From Halarchaeum acidiphilum MH1-52-1 (GTDB lineage: Archaea > Halobacteriota > Halobacteria > Halobacteriales > Halobacteriaceae): DNA of 64,000 nt. The stretch spans positions 25,172 through 89,171 of the forward strand of contig NZ_BATA01000003.1 in the NCBI RefSeq assembly GCF_000474235.1. The letters are read 5' to 3'. The notes below the pieces were generated by a model, which was given only the letters and a program-made list of their open reading frames with translations, had not been told where the DNA came from and ran no database searches. A program made the translations under genes and the position numbers. Below are positions 1 through 9,422 of the stretch, piece after piece (position 1 is the stretch's first letter; each line of letters starts with the position of its first letter).

Positions 1-1
1 T

Positions 2-385
2 ATCGCGGAGCGGACGGGGACCTCTGGGAGCACGGTCCGCAAGCGCATCCAGCGATTGGAGGACGAGGGCGTCATCAAGGGGTACAGCGCGGAGATCGAC
101 TACGAGCGATCCGGGTATCCGATCCGAATGCTGCTCTTCTGCACGGCGTCGATCCACGAGCGCGCCGACCTGATCCCGGAGGTCCTCGACCTCGACGGCG
201 TCGTCTCCGTTCAGGAGCTGATCACGGGCGAGCGCAACCTCCTCGTGACCGCTGTCGGCAACTCGGACAGCGACATCACGCCGATCGCGGAGGCGCTCCT
301 CGACATGGGCCTGACGGTGGTCGACGAGGTACTGGTGAAGAGCCACGTGACGACCCCGTTCGGCGGATTCGAGGAAGAGGAGTAG
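2..385 (+). CDS. Lrp/AsnC family transcriptional regulator (5' end outside window)
   Basis: DNA-binding regulator of the Lrp/AsnC (feast/famine) family. The reading frame is open from base 2, so the gene begins upstream of the window. The first visible residues (IAERTGTSGSTVRKRI) are the recognition part of the N-terminal helix-turn-helix, followed by LEDEGVIKGYSAEIDY, the usual linker into the ligand-binding RAM domain. The RAM domain, with its beta-alpha-beta-beta-alpha-beta pattern and a GERNLLVTAVG stretch, fills the rest and is complete to the stop. The C-terminus is short and acidic. No effector can be inferred. Genes downstream on the same strand start about 110 to 150 nt later behind their own TATA-like element, so co-transcription is unlikely. 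Confidence 0.9.
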   Translation: MAERTGTSGSTVRKRIQRLEDEGVIKGYSAEIDYERSGYPIRMLLFCTASIHERADLIPEVLDLDGVVSVQELITGERNLLVTAVGNSDSDITPIAEALLDMGLTVVDEVLVKSHVTTPFGGFEEEE

Positions 386-462
386 GTCGGCCGCGACCGA
401 CAGACCAAGTCTTTCACGAATTATAAGGGCGTATATCGAACGGACTGGGAATTGACGAAGGA

Positions 463-468
463 TTTATT
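463..468 (+). promoter_or_regulatory. TATA-like box (box A) for dabBA
   Basis: TTTATT lies 35 nt before the GTG at 498 and 74 nt before the ATG at 537. Archaeal transcription usually starts 25-30 nt downstream of box A, that is near 490-498, which would make the GTG nearly leaderless or give the ATG a leader of about 40 nt. Position-based inference only. Confidence 0.4.
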
Positions 469-536
469 GCCCGATCTGTTCGTATTGTTGCGTAGGTGTG
501 ACCGGGGACTACCCCGCGTCACGAACGAGCGAAACG

Positions 537-2030
537 ATGACGGACACCCAATCCACACGCACGATCGGAGGCCTCTCGGACACCGCGTCGGAATCGCCCG
601 CTCGCACGCCCGCGTGGCTCACTCGACTCGTGTGGGCGCTGTGGGTCGCGTGCCTCGGGGTCCTCGTCGCGCGCGCCGCGACGGGCACCACGTGGGACGT
701 CGCGGGCGTCCTCACCGTGGACGGTCTGACGGCCGTGATGTGGGTCGCCGTCACCTTCTTCAGCGGGATCGTCCACAGCTACTCGCGGCGCTACATGGCC
801 GGGAGCGAGCGGATCGAGACCTTCTTCGCCCGGACGTTCGCCTTCACGCTCACCGTGATGGTGCTCGTCGCCGCCGCGAACACCGCGCTGTTCGTCCTCG
901 CGTGGCTCGCCATGGGTCTCCTCATGGCCGATCTCATCGGCTACGCCCGCGACTGGCCGCAGGCGCGGGCCGCGGCGTCGCTCGCGCGCCGGTACTTCCT
1001 CGCCAGTAGCGCGCTCGTCGCCGTCGCCGCCGCGGCGCTCTGGGCGACGACGGGCGCGACGACGTTCGACGGTATCGCCGCCACCGCCGACACGCTCCCC
1101 GGAACCGTTTGGCTCCTCGTCGCCGCCGCCCTCCTCCTCGCCGCGATGGTGCAGTCCGCGCTCGTCCCCTTCCACACGTGGCTGCTCTCCTCGATGACCG
1201 CGCCGACGCCCGCGTCCGCGCTGATGCACGCCGGCTTCGTCAACGCCGGTGGCATCCTCCTCGTCCGCTTCGCGCCCGTCGTCACCGCCGACACGCGCTT
1301 CATGCTCATCGTCGTCGCCGTCGGCGCCGCGAGCGCGCTCGTCGGCAAACTCCTGCGCACCGTTCAGTCGGACGTGAAGGGCCGCCTCGGCTGCTCCACG
1401 ACCGGGCAGATGAGCTACATGATCATGCAGGCCGGCCTCGGCTTCTTCGCCGCCGCCGTCACCCACCTCATCCTCCACGGCTTCTACAAGGCCTACATGT
1501 TCCTCTCGAACGGGAGTCGCGTCGCGCACACGACGCCGGGCCACGGTCACGGCGAGACCCCGTCGCTCACCGCCGTCGGCGCGCTCGCGACCGCCGCCAC
1601 CGCCGTCGCGGGCGGCGCCATCTTCGCCGCGATCACCGGCGAGGGACTGCGCGCGGACAGCGGTCTCCTCCTCGTCGGTCTCGTCGTGCTGACGACGCTC
1701 CACGCGGCGCGACAGGCCCTCGGACGGACCGGCGTCGCGCCCGCCGTCCGCTACGGCGCCGTGGCGCTCGTCTTCCTCCCCGCGATCGCCGTCTACGGAC
1801 TCGTCTACACCGCGATCGAGGGCGTCATGGCCGGATCGGTCGTGACGGCCGCACCGACCGCGTTGGGTCCCGTTCACCTCGCCGTCGCCGCCGCGTTCGC
1901 CATCGTCTACCTCGCCATCGAGACCGGCGCGTATCGGCGGAGCGATCGCCTCTACGTCGCGCTCCGCAACGCGACCCAGCCAGCACCGGAGACGGTCACC
2001 ACGAACACGGAGGAGTACAATGAGTACTGA
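537..2030 (+). CDS. dabB: DabB, NuoL-like membrane subunit of the DAB inorganic-carbon pump
   Basis: Polytopic membrane protein (497 aa) of the proton-conducting NADH dehydrogenase subunit 5/NuoL/MrpA family. Many hydrophobic segments and the conserved core (ALVPFHTWLLSSMTAPTPAS, then LMHAGFVNAGG) are seen. It overlaps by 11 nt a DUF2309/DabA gene, and this pairing defines DabB of the DAB CO2-hydrating complex, in which DabB is thought to couple ion flow to CO2 conversion by DabA. A lone NuoL homologue without other complex I genes supports this over a respiratory role. Start choice: an in-frame GTG at 498 would add 13 residues and sits where a leaderless transcript might begin; ATG 537 (MTDTQST) looks more like a natural N-terminus but has no Shine-Dalgarno. 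Either is possible. Confidence 0.85.
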   Translation: MTDTQSTRTIGGLSDTASESPARTPAWLTRLVWALWVACLGVLVARAATGTTWDVAGVLTVDGLTAVMWVAVTFFSGIVHSYSRRYMAGSERIETFFARTFAFTLTVMVLVAAANTALFVLAWLAMGLLMADLIGYARDWPQARAAASLARRYFLASSALVAVAAAALWATTGATTFDGIAATADTLPGTVWLLVAAALLLAAMVQSALVPFHTWLLSSMTAPTPASALMHAGFVNAGGILLVRFAPVVTADTRFMLIVVAVGAASALVGKLLRTVQSDVKGRLGCSTTGQMSYMIMQAGLGFFAAAVTHLILHGFYKAYMFLSNGSRVAHTTPGHGHGETPSLTAVGALATAATAVAGGAIFAAITGEGLRADSGLLLVGLVVLTTLHAARQALGRTGVAPAVRYGAVALVFLPAIAVYGLVYTAIEGVMAGSVVTAAPTALGPVHLAVAAAFAIVYLAIETGAYRRSDRLYVALRNATQPAPETVTTNTEEYNEY

Positions 2031-4494
2031 GAACGACGACCGCGACGTCCGCGAGCACGTCGCTCGGGCCGCAGAGACCCTCGGGACGAACTGGCCGCTC
2101 CACTCGTTCGTGACCGCGAACCCCCTCTCCGGCTTCGAGGACCGCCCCTTCCACGAGGCCGTCGCACGGGCCGCGACCCTGCGCGGTGGCCGGGCCTACC
2201 CCGACCCGGAGACGTTCCGCGAGGCGTGGGAGCGCGGCGATATCGATCCCGAAACGCTTCGCGACGAACTCGCCGCGCACGGCTACGACGCCGATCCCGA
2301 ACCCCACCTACAGCGGCTGTCGGCGACGGACGCCGGCGGGAGCGACGCGCGTCCCACGCGCGACGAGGCGACGGCGCGCGTCGATCGCGTGCTCGCCAAG
2401 TGGCTGTCGGCCTTCCTCGACGAGGGCGAGGCGTCGTGGCCGATGCCGAACCGCGAGACCGGATTCTACGACGCGTTCCGCGCCGTCGCCCGCCACGACT
2501 CCGAGATCCCCGACGCGGGGGCGCTCGCTGAGGCGCCGGCCGACCCGGCCGCCGCCGTCGCGTCGGTCCTCGACGACCACCCGCGCGAGCGCTGGACGCC
2601 GGTCCTCGAGACCCACCTGAACGCGCTCCCCGGCTGGGGGGGACTCGTCAAGTACCGCGCGGAACGCGGCGACGAGTGGCAGGACGCCTGCCCGATCACG
2701 CTCGTCGGCTACCTCGCCGCGCGCCTCCTCCTCGTCGAGCGCTTCGACGCGCCGCTCGACCCGCTCGCGGACGAGACGGACGCCGACGCAAACACCGTCG
2801 GACGCGACGCCGCGAACGCGAACGACAGCGTCCCGCTCGAGGAGGCGTGGTTGCGCGCGTGGGAGGCGTCCTACCGCGACGAGGTCGTCGACGCCGTCGC
2901 CGACGCGGGCGCGGCGCGGGCCGAGACGGACGGAGACGACACGGACGGCCGCGCGGACGCGCAACTCGTCTTCTGCATCGACACGCGCTCGGAGGTGTTC
3001 CGTCGGCACCTCGAGGCCGCGGGCGACTACGAGACCCACGGTTACGCGGGATTCTTCGGCGTCCCGATGCGCCACGAGGGGTACGACGCGGAGGCGAGCG
3101 CCGACGCCTGCCCGCCGATCGTCGAGACCGAGCACTACGTCCGCGACCGCTCGGACGGACGCCACGAGCACGAGCGCGCCGCCTACGACCGCTGGACGGG
3201 GCGTCTCCTCGCCGGCGAGAAGGTGTTGAAGGCCGTGAAGTCGAACGCCGCGACCGCGTTCAGCTTCGTCGAGAGCGCGGGCAGCGCGTACGGCGCCGCG
3301 CTCGCCGCGCGGACGCTCCTCCCCGAGCGCGTTCACGACCTCCGCGACGCCCTCGACGCACGCCTCCCGAGCGTGCCCGACTTCTGCGCGCCGAGCGTCG
3401 ACTACGCCGGCGAGCACGCGGGCGTCAGCGACCTCCCGGTCGGACTGACGTTCGAGGAGAAAGTCGAGTACGCCGCGGCCGCCTTCGAGACGATGGGCTG
3501 GGACTCCTTCGCGCGCCTCGTCGTCTTCACCGGCCACGCGAGCGAGACGGCGAACAACCCGTTCGACGCGAGTCTCGACTGCGGCGCCTGCGCCGGCCAG
3601 CCCGGCGGGCCGAACGCCCGCGTGCTCGCCGCGATCTGCGACGACGACGCCGTTATCGATGCGCTGCACGCCCGCGGACACGACATCCCCGAGGACACCG
3701 TCTTCCTCGCCGCCGAGCACAACACGACGACGGACGAGGTGACGCTCTACGACGGCGACGTCCCGGAGAGCCACGCGGACGACCTCGAACGCTTACGCGC
3801 CGATCTCGACGTCGCCCGCGCTGGCGCGACCGCCGAGCGCGCCGAGGCGATGGACGCCGACCCCGAGCGCGGCGTGCGCGAGACCGAGCGCCGCGCCGCC
3901 GACTGGGCGGAGACTCGCCCCGAATGGGGCCTCGCCGGGAACGCCTCCTTCGTCATCGGGCCGCGCGACCTCACCGCCGACGTCGACCTCGACGGCCGCG
4001 CCTTCCTCCACTCCTACGACTGGCGGCGCGACGAGGACGGCGACGCGCTCGACGCCATCTTCGCCGGGCCGGTCATCGTCACGCAGTGGATCAACGCCCA
4101 GTACTACTGCTCGACCGTCGACAACGCCGCCTACGGCAGCGGCTCGAAGGTCACGCACAACCCCGTCGGAAACGTCGGCGTCTATCAGGGCAACGGCGGC
4201 GACCTCATGACCGGTCTCCCGCTCCAGTCGCTCATGGCCGCCGACGACGACCCACACCACCAGCCCCTGCGCCTCTCCGTCGTCGTCCACGCGCCCGTCG
4301 AGCGCGTCCGCGACGTCCTCGCCGACCACGACCACCTCCGCACGCTCTGCGAGAACGGGTGGCTCTCGCTCACCGTCGTCGACCCGACGCGCGACCACGA
4401 CGCCTACGAGTGCGACGGCCCCGCCGCGGACGCGCCGGAGCAGGAGGCGACGCCCGAACCGGAGCGCGCCGCGCCCGTCGCCGCCGACGACTGA
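2020..4494 (+). CDS. dabA: DabA (DUF2309/UPF0753), CO2-hydrating subunit
   Basis: 824-aa cytoplasmic/peripheral subunit with beta-carbonic-anhydrase-like zinc chemistry; with DabB it converts CO2 to bicarbonate vectorially. The four ligand/active-site positions known for this family are visible: Cys319 and Asp321 in VFCIDTRSE, His506 in GHASETANNPF, and Cys521 in DCGACAGQPGG. The His-Cys spacing of 15 matches characterised DabA. The C-terminal domain has ITQWINAQYYCSTVDN and the GNVGVYQGNGGDLMTGLP signature. It starts inside the dabB stop region (11 nt overlap), so the two are translationally coupled. The protein is very acidic, as expected for a salt-in haloarchaeon. No Rubisco or carboxysome genes are in view, so it probably supplies bicarbonate for heterotrophic carboxylations. 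Confidence 0.9.
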   Translation: MSTENDDRDVREHVARAAETLGTNWPLHSFVTANPLSGFEDRPFHEAVARAATLRGGRAYPDPETFREAWERGDIDPETLRDELAAHGYDADPEPHLQRLSATDAGGSDARPTRDEATARVDRVLAKWLSAFLDEGEASWPMPNRETGFYDAFRAVARHDSEIPDAGALAEAPADPAAAVASVLDDHPRERWTPVLETHLNALPGWGGLVKYRAERGDEWQDACPITLVGYLAARLLLVERFDAPLDPLADETDADANTVGRDAANANDSVPLEEAWLRAWEASYRDEVVDAVADAGAARAETDGDDTDGRADAQLVFCIDTRSEVFRRHLEAAGDYETHGYAGFFGVPMRHEGYDAEASADACPPIVETEHYVRDRSDGRHEHERAAYDRWTGRLLAGEKVLKAVKSNAATAFSFVESAGSAYGAALAARTLLPERVHDLRDALDARLPSVPDFCAPSVDYAGEHAGVSDLPVGLTFEEKVEYAAAAFETMGWDSFARLVVFTGHASETANNPFDASLDCGACAGQPGGPNARVLAAICDDDAVIDALHARGHDIPEDTVFLAAEHNTTTDEVTLYDGDVPESHADDLERLRADLDVARAGATAERAEAMDADPERGVRETERRAADWAETRPEWGLAGNASFVIGPRDLTADVDLDGRAFLHSYDWRRDEDGDALDAIFAGPVIVTQWINAQYYCSTVDNAAYGSGSKVTHNPVGNVGVYQGNGGDLMTGLPLQSLMAADDDPHHQPLRLSVVVHAPVERVRDVLADHDHLRTLCENGWLSLTVVDPTRDHDAYECDGPAADAPEQEATPEPERAAPVAADD

Positions 4495-4556
4495 GGAATT
4501 ACCTGAATTGAGGCGCTAAGGTCCCTTCCTCAACGAGCGACCGAAGGGAGCGAGTA

Positions 4557-4572
4557 GGGAGGGGATACAGCG
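4557..4572. repeat. 16-nt dispersed repeat, copy 1
   Basis: The 16-mer GGGAGGGGATACAGCG occurs here and at 6539-6554, each time preceded by a purine-rich GGGAGCGA-type stretch and located just outside gene ends. Copy 1 lies between dabA and the chorismate mutase gene, copy 2 before cdc48. Function unknown. Confidence 0.5.
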
Positions 4573-4643
4573 CCGCACGGTTCTCAAACACGTTCAACGC
4601 TCGGCCCACAGGCCCACGCAATCGCAACTGTTTAGTACGTTGT

Positions 4644-4915
4644 TCACGACTGCTCGCGCTCGCTACGCTGTTGTATCTTGTTCAACTCGATGAGGAGCCG
4701 AAAGACGGCTTTCACGAGGTTCGAGTCGAGATCGAACGCCTCGGCGTTCTGCCCGGCGCGCGCCATCACGGCCTCCTCTTGGGCCTCGTCGGTCGTCGCG
4801 AGGTCCTGCTGTTCTTTGACGTCGGCGACGGCGTCCGCGACGTAGGTGCGTCGCGCGATGAGTTCGACGATGTCGCGATCGATCCCCTCGATTTCCGCGC
4901 GGAGTTCGTCGAGGC

Positions 4916-4919
<4 letters not shown>
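4644..4919 (-). CDS. aroQ: Chorismate mutase (AroQ class)
   Basis: Short all-helical chorismate mutase (91 aa), converting chorismate to prephenate for Phe/Tyr synthesis. MSLDELRAEIEGIDRDIVEL then IARRTYVADAVADVK contains the classical helix-1 Arg/Lys active-site pattern, and LVKAVFRLLIELNKIQQRSE is the C-terminal helix. Start ATG 4919 overlaps the aroK stop (ATGA), so the two are one translational unit on the minus strand. The frame is open further upstream, including an ATG at 4982, but that part lies within aroK and reads as low-complexity Arg-rich shadow sequence. Confidence 0.88.
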
Positions 4920-5767
<848 letters not shown>

Positions 5768-5861
5768 GCGTGAGGGTCACCGACGCACCACTTATCGTTG
5801 GCGGTCCGCGGGACGTCCCCGGGAGCGCGGCGCTTTTGCGCGCGGAGGCGCAGGTGTCGAT

Positions 5862-6308
5862 ATGAGCTATCGGAACGACGTCGCCCCGGAGACCCTCCCC
5901 GTCGATCTCACCCCGGACGGCGTCGTCCTCACGTACGCGGACGGTCGCGAGACGTTCTACAACGGCGTCCCGGAACGACACGAGGGGACGCTACGGACGA
6001 ATCCCGGAATGCACGTGCAGGTGCTCGTCCTCGCCCCGACGGAGACGGAGGGCGTGATGTGCTACGTGAACGACCGGAACACGCACGACGACATCCTCGA
6101 GTCGACGGGCGTCGGGCGCGTGATGCTCGAACCCGGCGAGGAAGCGGAGATCTTCCCGGGCGTCACCGTCGAGATGGACGGCTACGCGGCGGAGATCACG
6201 GCCGATCCCGAGGTCGCGCGCGGCCGCGTCCTCGTCTTCGAGGAGGACGAGGCCAGCGAGTACAGCTTCGAGCTATTCGCCGGCGACGATGGCGACGAGA
6301 ACGAGTAG
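5862..6308 (+). CDS. Haloarchaeal conserved protein (DUF5796-like)
   Basis: Soluble acidic protein of 148 aa with no signal peptide or membrane segment. The sequence from MSYRNDVAPETLPVDL through LTYADGRETFYNGVP resembles the haloarchaeal DUF5796 family as I remember it; function unknown. It is largely beta-strand in character. A Gly/Glu-rich turn (LEPGEEAEIFPGVTVEMDGY) may be a small beta-barrel element. ATG 5862 is chosen because upstream in-frame sequence is the shadow of aroK; a TTTTGC element lies about 28 nt upstream, compatible with leaderless expression. Divergent from aroK, convergent with the next small gene. Confidence 0.75.
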   Translation: MSYRNDVAPETLPVDLTPDGVVLTYADGRETFYNGVPERHEGTLRTNPGMHVQVLVLAPTETEGVMCYVNDRNTHDDILESTGVGRVMLEPGEEAEIFPGVTVEMDGYAAEITADPEVARGRVLVFEEDEASEYSFELFAGDDGDENE

Positions 6309-6314
6309 GCGGGA

Positions 6315-6449
6315 CTACCGCAGATAGGAGGGGTCTTCGGCGTCGCAGGTCTCCTCGTGTTTCGTCGCGTCGTCCTCGGAGTCGAACATGAGTCCGCACT
6401 TCTCGCAGCGGTACCACGTCATGTCGTCCCGCTGGGTTTCCTCGACCAT
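6315..6449 (-). CDS. Small zinc-ribbon protein (44 aa)
   Basis: Mini-protein with one C2H2/C4-like pocket: CEKCG followed by HEETC (Cys-x2-Cys...His-x3-Cys), preceded by MTWYR. Such short CxxC zinc-finger proteins (DUF7128-like) are abundant and mostly uncharacterised in haloarchaea. ATG 6449 is chosen; upstream codons in the same frame are Arg/Leu/Ser repeats with no coding character. Convergent with the DUF5796-like gene, 6 nt between stops. An internal ATG (MTWYRCEKCG) is an alternative start. Confidence 0.7.
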   Translation of the reverse strand: MVEETQRDDMTWYRCEKCGLMFDSEDDATKHEETCDAEDPSYLR

Positions 6450-6538
6450 ATCCACCCTGTCGACGCCCGCCCTGTTAGCTTCTGCGGTGAGGGCGCGAAG
6501 CCCCCTTCCGCTACGGAGGGAGCGAAGTGAACGGAGTC

Positions 6539-6554
6539 GGGAGGGGATACAGCG
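6539..6554. repeat. 16-nt dispersed repeat, copy 2
   Basis: Second copy of GGGAGGGGATACAGCG (first at 4557-4572), about 55 nt before the cdc48 start. Confidence 0.5.
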
Positions 6555-6578
6555 TTCACGCGTTTTCCCCACCGCAAC

Positions 6579-6584
6579 CCTTTA
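6579..6584 (+). promoter_or_regulatory. TATA-like box for cdc48
   Basis: CCCTTTATC is centred about 28 nt before the ATG at 6609, the spacing expected for a leaderless archaeal transcript. Confidence 0.5.
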
Positions 6585-6608
6585 TCTACGGATCGCCAAC
6601 ACGCCCCC

Positions 6609-8702
6609 ATGAGCGAGGACAACGTCCACCGTCTCGTCGTCCGCGAGGCGGCCGCGCGTGACGCCGGCCGCGGCATCGCCCGCCTCCCCGACGACGTTCG
6701 CCGGGGTCTCGGCGTCCTCAGCGGCGATACCGTCCGGATCGTCGGCGATCGCGCCACCGTCGCGAAGGTGTGGCCGGACGCCGCCCTCGACGCGGACGAG
6801 CTCCGGATCGACGGCGCGACCCGGTCGAACGCCGGGGTCCGAATCGGCGAGACCGTCCGCGTCGAGCGCGCGTCCGTCAGCGACGCCGAGCGCGTCGTCG
6901 TCACGCCTGCCGTCCCGCCAGAGCGCGAGCGCGACGCCGTCGTCGACGCCGTGCGGTCGGCGCTCTTCGATCGTCCCGTGCGCGTCGGCGAGACCGTGCG
7001 CGTCGACGCGCTCGGCCGGATCGGCGAGTTCGAGATCGCGGCCACCGAGCCGGACGGCGACGTCGTCGTGACCGACGCGACGACGGTCGAGCTGCACGAG
7101 CCCGCGCCCGGCGCGGAAGCGAGCGACGACACCGAGACGGGCGCCGAGCGCGTCGGCGTCACCTACGAGGACGTCGGCGGTCTCGGCGAGGAGCTCGCGG
7201 CCGTGCGCGAACTCGTCGAACTCCCGCTCAGCGATCCCGGGCGATTCCGGCGTCTCGGCGTCGATCCGCCGAAGGGCGTCCTCCTCTACGGCCCGCCGGG
7301 CACGGGGAAGACGCTCATCGCGCGCGCCGTCGCCAACGAGGTGGACGCGCGCTTCGTCAGCGTCTCCGGTCCCGAGATCACCTCGAAGTACAAGGGCGAG
7401 TCGGAAGAGCAGCTGCGCGAGGTGTTCGATGAGGCGCGCGAGAACGCGCCGAGCGTCGTCTTCTTCGACGAGTTCGACGCCATCGCGGGGAAGCGTGAGG
7501 ACGCCGGCGACATGGAGAACCGCATCGTCGGCCAACTGTTGAGCCTGATGGACGGGCTGGAGGGCCGCGGCGAGGTCGTCGTCATCGGTGCGACGAATCG
7601 GGTGAACGCCGTCGATCCCGCCCTCAGGCGCCCCGGGCGCTTCGATCGCGAGATCGAGATCGGCGTCCCCTCGCGCGAGGGCCGCGCGGAGATCCTCGAC
7701 GTCCTCACCAGAGGCACGCCGCTCGCGGACGACGTCGCCCTCCGAACCCTCGCGGACCGGACGCACGGGTACGTCGGTGCGGACCTCCGCGCGCTCGTCA
7801 CGGAGGCCGCGATGGCCGCGATCCGCGACGACCGCGAGACGGTGACGCGCGCCGACCTCGACGCCGCGTTCGCGGCCACGGAACCCTCCGCGATGCGCGA
7901 GGTCGTCGCCGAGTCGCCGGACGTCTCCTTCGACGACATCGGCGGACTCGACGAGGCGAAGGAGACGCTCCGCGAGGCCGTCGAGTGGCCCCTCGCCTAC
8001 GGCGCGCTCTTCGAGGCCGCGGCCACCGAGCCGCCGACGGGCGTCCTCCTCCACGGCCCGCCGGGCACCGGGAAGACGATGCTCGCGCGCGCCGTCGGGA
8101 ACGAAGCGGGCGTGAACGTCGTCCGCGTCGCCGGTCCCGAACTCGTCGATAAGTACGTCGGCGAGTCCGAGAAGGCGGTCAGAGAGATCTTCGAGCGCGC
8201 CCGCCGCACCGCGCCCTGCGTCGTCTTCTTCGACGAGATCGACGCCGTCGGGAGCGCGCGCGGCCCGGAGACGAGCGAGGCGACCGAGCGCGTCGTCAGC
8301 CAACTCCTCACGGAACTCGACGCCGCGGCGGAGAACCCGAACCTCGTCGTGCTCGCCGCGACCAACCGACGCGACGCGCTCGATCCCGCACTCCTCCGAC
8401 CCGGTCGCTTCGAGACGCACGTTCGGGTCCCCAGACCGGACGAGTCCGCCCGGCGCGCGATCATCGACGTCCATACTTCGGAAAAGCCCCTCGCGGCCGA
8501 CGTCGATCTCGACCGGGTGGCCGAGCGAACCGAAGGATACACGGGCGCTGATCTCGCCGCGCTCGTCCGCGCGGCCGCGCTCGCCGCCATCCGCGACACC
8601 GTCGACGCCCACCCGACGGACGCCGCCTCGCACCCCCATGACGTCCTGCTCCGTCGCGAGCACTTCGCCGCCGCGCGCGAGGGATACGAGGCGTCGCGCT
8701 GA
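6609..8702 (+). CDS. cdc48: Cdc48/VAT-type AAA+ ATPase
   Basis: 697-aa double-AAA ATPase, a hexameric unfoldase feeding substrates to the archaeal proteasome. N-terminal double-psi barrel (about residues 1-170, begins HRLVVREAAARDAGRG), then D1 with Walker A GPPGTGKT at residues 228-235 and Walker B VVFFDEFDAI, and D2 with Walker A at 483-490 and Walker B VVFFDEIDAV; the second-region-of-homology Asn/Arg stretches (ATNR..LDPALLRPGRF) are present in both. Intact and close to the family's usual 730-750 aa, slightly short. It lacks an obvious HbYX tail. Haloarchaea carry several Cdc48 paralogues; which one this is cannot be decided here. Confidence 0.9.
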   Translation: MSEDNVHRLVVREAAARDAGRGIARLPDDVRRGLGVLSGDTVRIVGDRATVAKVWPDAALDADELRIDGATRSNAGVRIGETVRVERASVSDAERVVVTPAVPPERERDAVVDAVRSALFDRPVRVGETVRVDALGRIGEFEIAATEPDGDVVVTDATTVELHEPAPGAEASDDTETGAERVGVTYEDVGGLGEELAAVRELVELPLSDPGRFRRLGVDPPKGVLLYGPPGTGKTLIARAVANEVDARFVSVSGPEITSKYKGESEEQLREVFDEARENAPSVVFFDEFDAIAGKREDAGDMENRIVGQLLSLMDGLEGRGEVVVIGATNRVNAVDPALRRPGRFDREIEIGVPSREGRAEILDVLTRGTPLADDVALRTLADRTHGYVGADLRALVTEAAMAAIRDDRETVTRADLDAAFAATEPSAMREVVAESPDVSFDDIGGLDEAKETLREAVEWPLAYGALFEAAATEPPTGVLLHGPPGTGKTMLARAVGNEAGVNVVRVAGPELVDKYVGESEKAVREIFERARRTAPCVVFFDEIDAVGSARGPETSEATERVVSQLLTELDAAAENPNLVVLAATNRRDALDPALLRPGRFETHVRVPRPDESARRAIIDVHTSEKPLAADVDLDRVAERTEGYTGADLAALVRAAALAAIRDTVDAHPTDAASHPHDVLLRREHFAAAREGYEASR

Positions 8703-8762
8703 CGCGGGCGCCGTTCCGACACGTCCCGACAGGTACACGAATCCCGGCGTCGAAGTCCGAGT

Positions 8763-9413
8763 ATGTCGATCGAGGCAGTCGTCTTCGATATGGACGGCGT
8801 CATCGTGGACTCCGAGCGCTACTGGGTCGCGGAAGTGGCGGAGATCCTCGACGTCGCCGTCCCGGACGCAGACGTCGACCCGGAGTCAGTCGTCGGCATC
8901 AACGTCTACGACCAGTACGACCTGCTCGCCGACGAGTACGACGTCGCCGTGACCCGCGAGGAGTACTTCGACCTCTTCGACCGGCACGCCGACACCGTCT
9001 ACACGGAGAGCGCGACGCTCACGGACGGCTTTCACGACCTCGTCGCCGAGATCCGCGCGTGCGACCTGCCGATCGGTCTCGTCACCTCGTCGTTTCCGCA
9101 GTGGGTCGAGCTGGTCTTCGAACGCTTCGACCTCGGGGACGCCTTCGACGTCGTCGTGACCGCGGGCGACGAGGACGTCCCCGGCAAACCCGAACCCGAC
9201 CTCTACGAACTCGCCGCGGGGCGACTCGGCGTCGATCCGAACGGCATGCTCGTCGTCGAGGACTCGGAACACGGCGTCGACGCGGCGAGCGCCGCCGGCG
9301 CGCACGTCGTCGGCTATCAGCACGGCGCGAGCGCGGACATGGATCACGGCGCGGCCGACGCCGTCGCGACCGATCCCGACTCGTTCCGCGAGCGCGTGCT
9401 CGAAACCCTCTGA
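8763..9413 (+). CDS. HAD-superfamily hydrolase (phosphoglycolate phosphatase/beta-PGM-like)
   Basis: 216-aa phosphatase-type HAD protein. Motif I FDMDGVIVDSE gives nucleophile Asp9 and acid/base Asp11; motif II is the Ser/Thr of LVTSSFPQW; motif III the Lys of GKPEPD; motif IV VEDSEHGVDAA. The helical cap between residues about 18 and 80 makes it subfamily IA. Substrate cannot be assigned from sequence; sugar phosphates or phosphoglycolate are common. Separated by 60 nt from cdc48 and convergent with the following histidine kinase. Confidence 0.85.
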   Translation: MSIEAVVFDMDGVIVDSERYWVAEVAEILDVAVPDADVDPESVVGINVYDQYDLLADEYDVAVTREEYFDLFDRHADTVYTESATLTDGFHDLVAEIRACDLPIGLVTSSFPQWVELVFERFDLGDAFDVVVTAGDEDVPGKPEPDLYELAAGRLGVDPNGMLVVEDSEHGVDAASAAGAHVVGYQHGASADMDHGAADAVATDPDSFRERVLETL

Positions 9414-9422
9414 CTTCCCCCC

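Noticed and set aside
519..1877. 452-aa open frame antisense to dabB
   Set aside because: Gly/Arg/Glu/Asp-rich shadow typical of high-G+C DNA; dabB on the other strand has clear family motifs.
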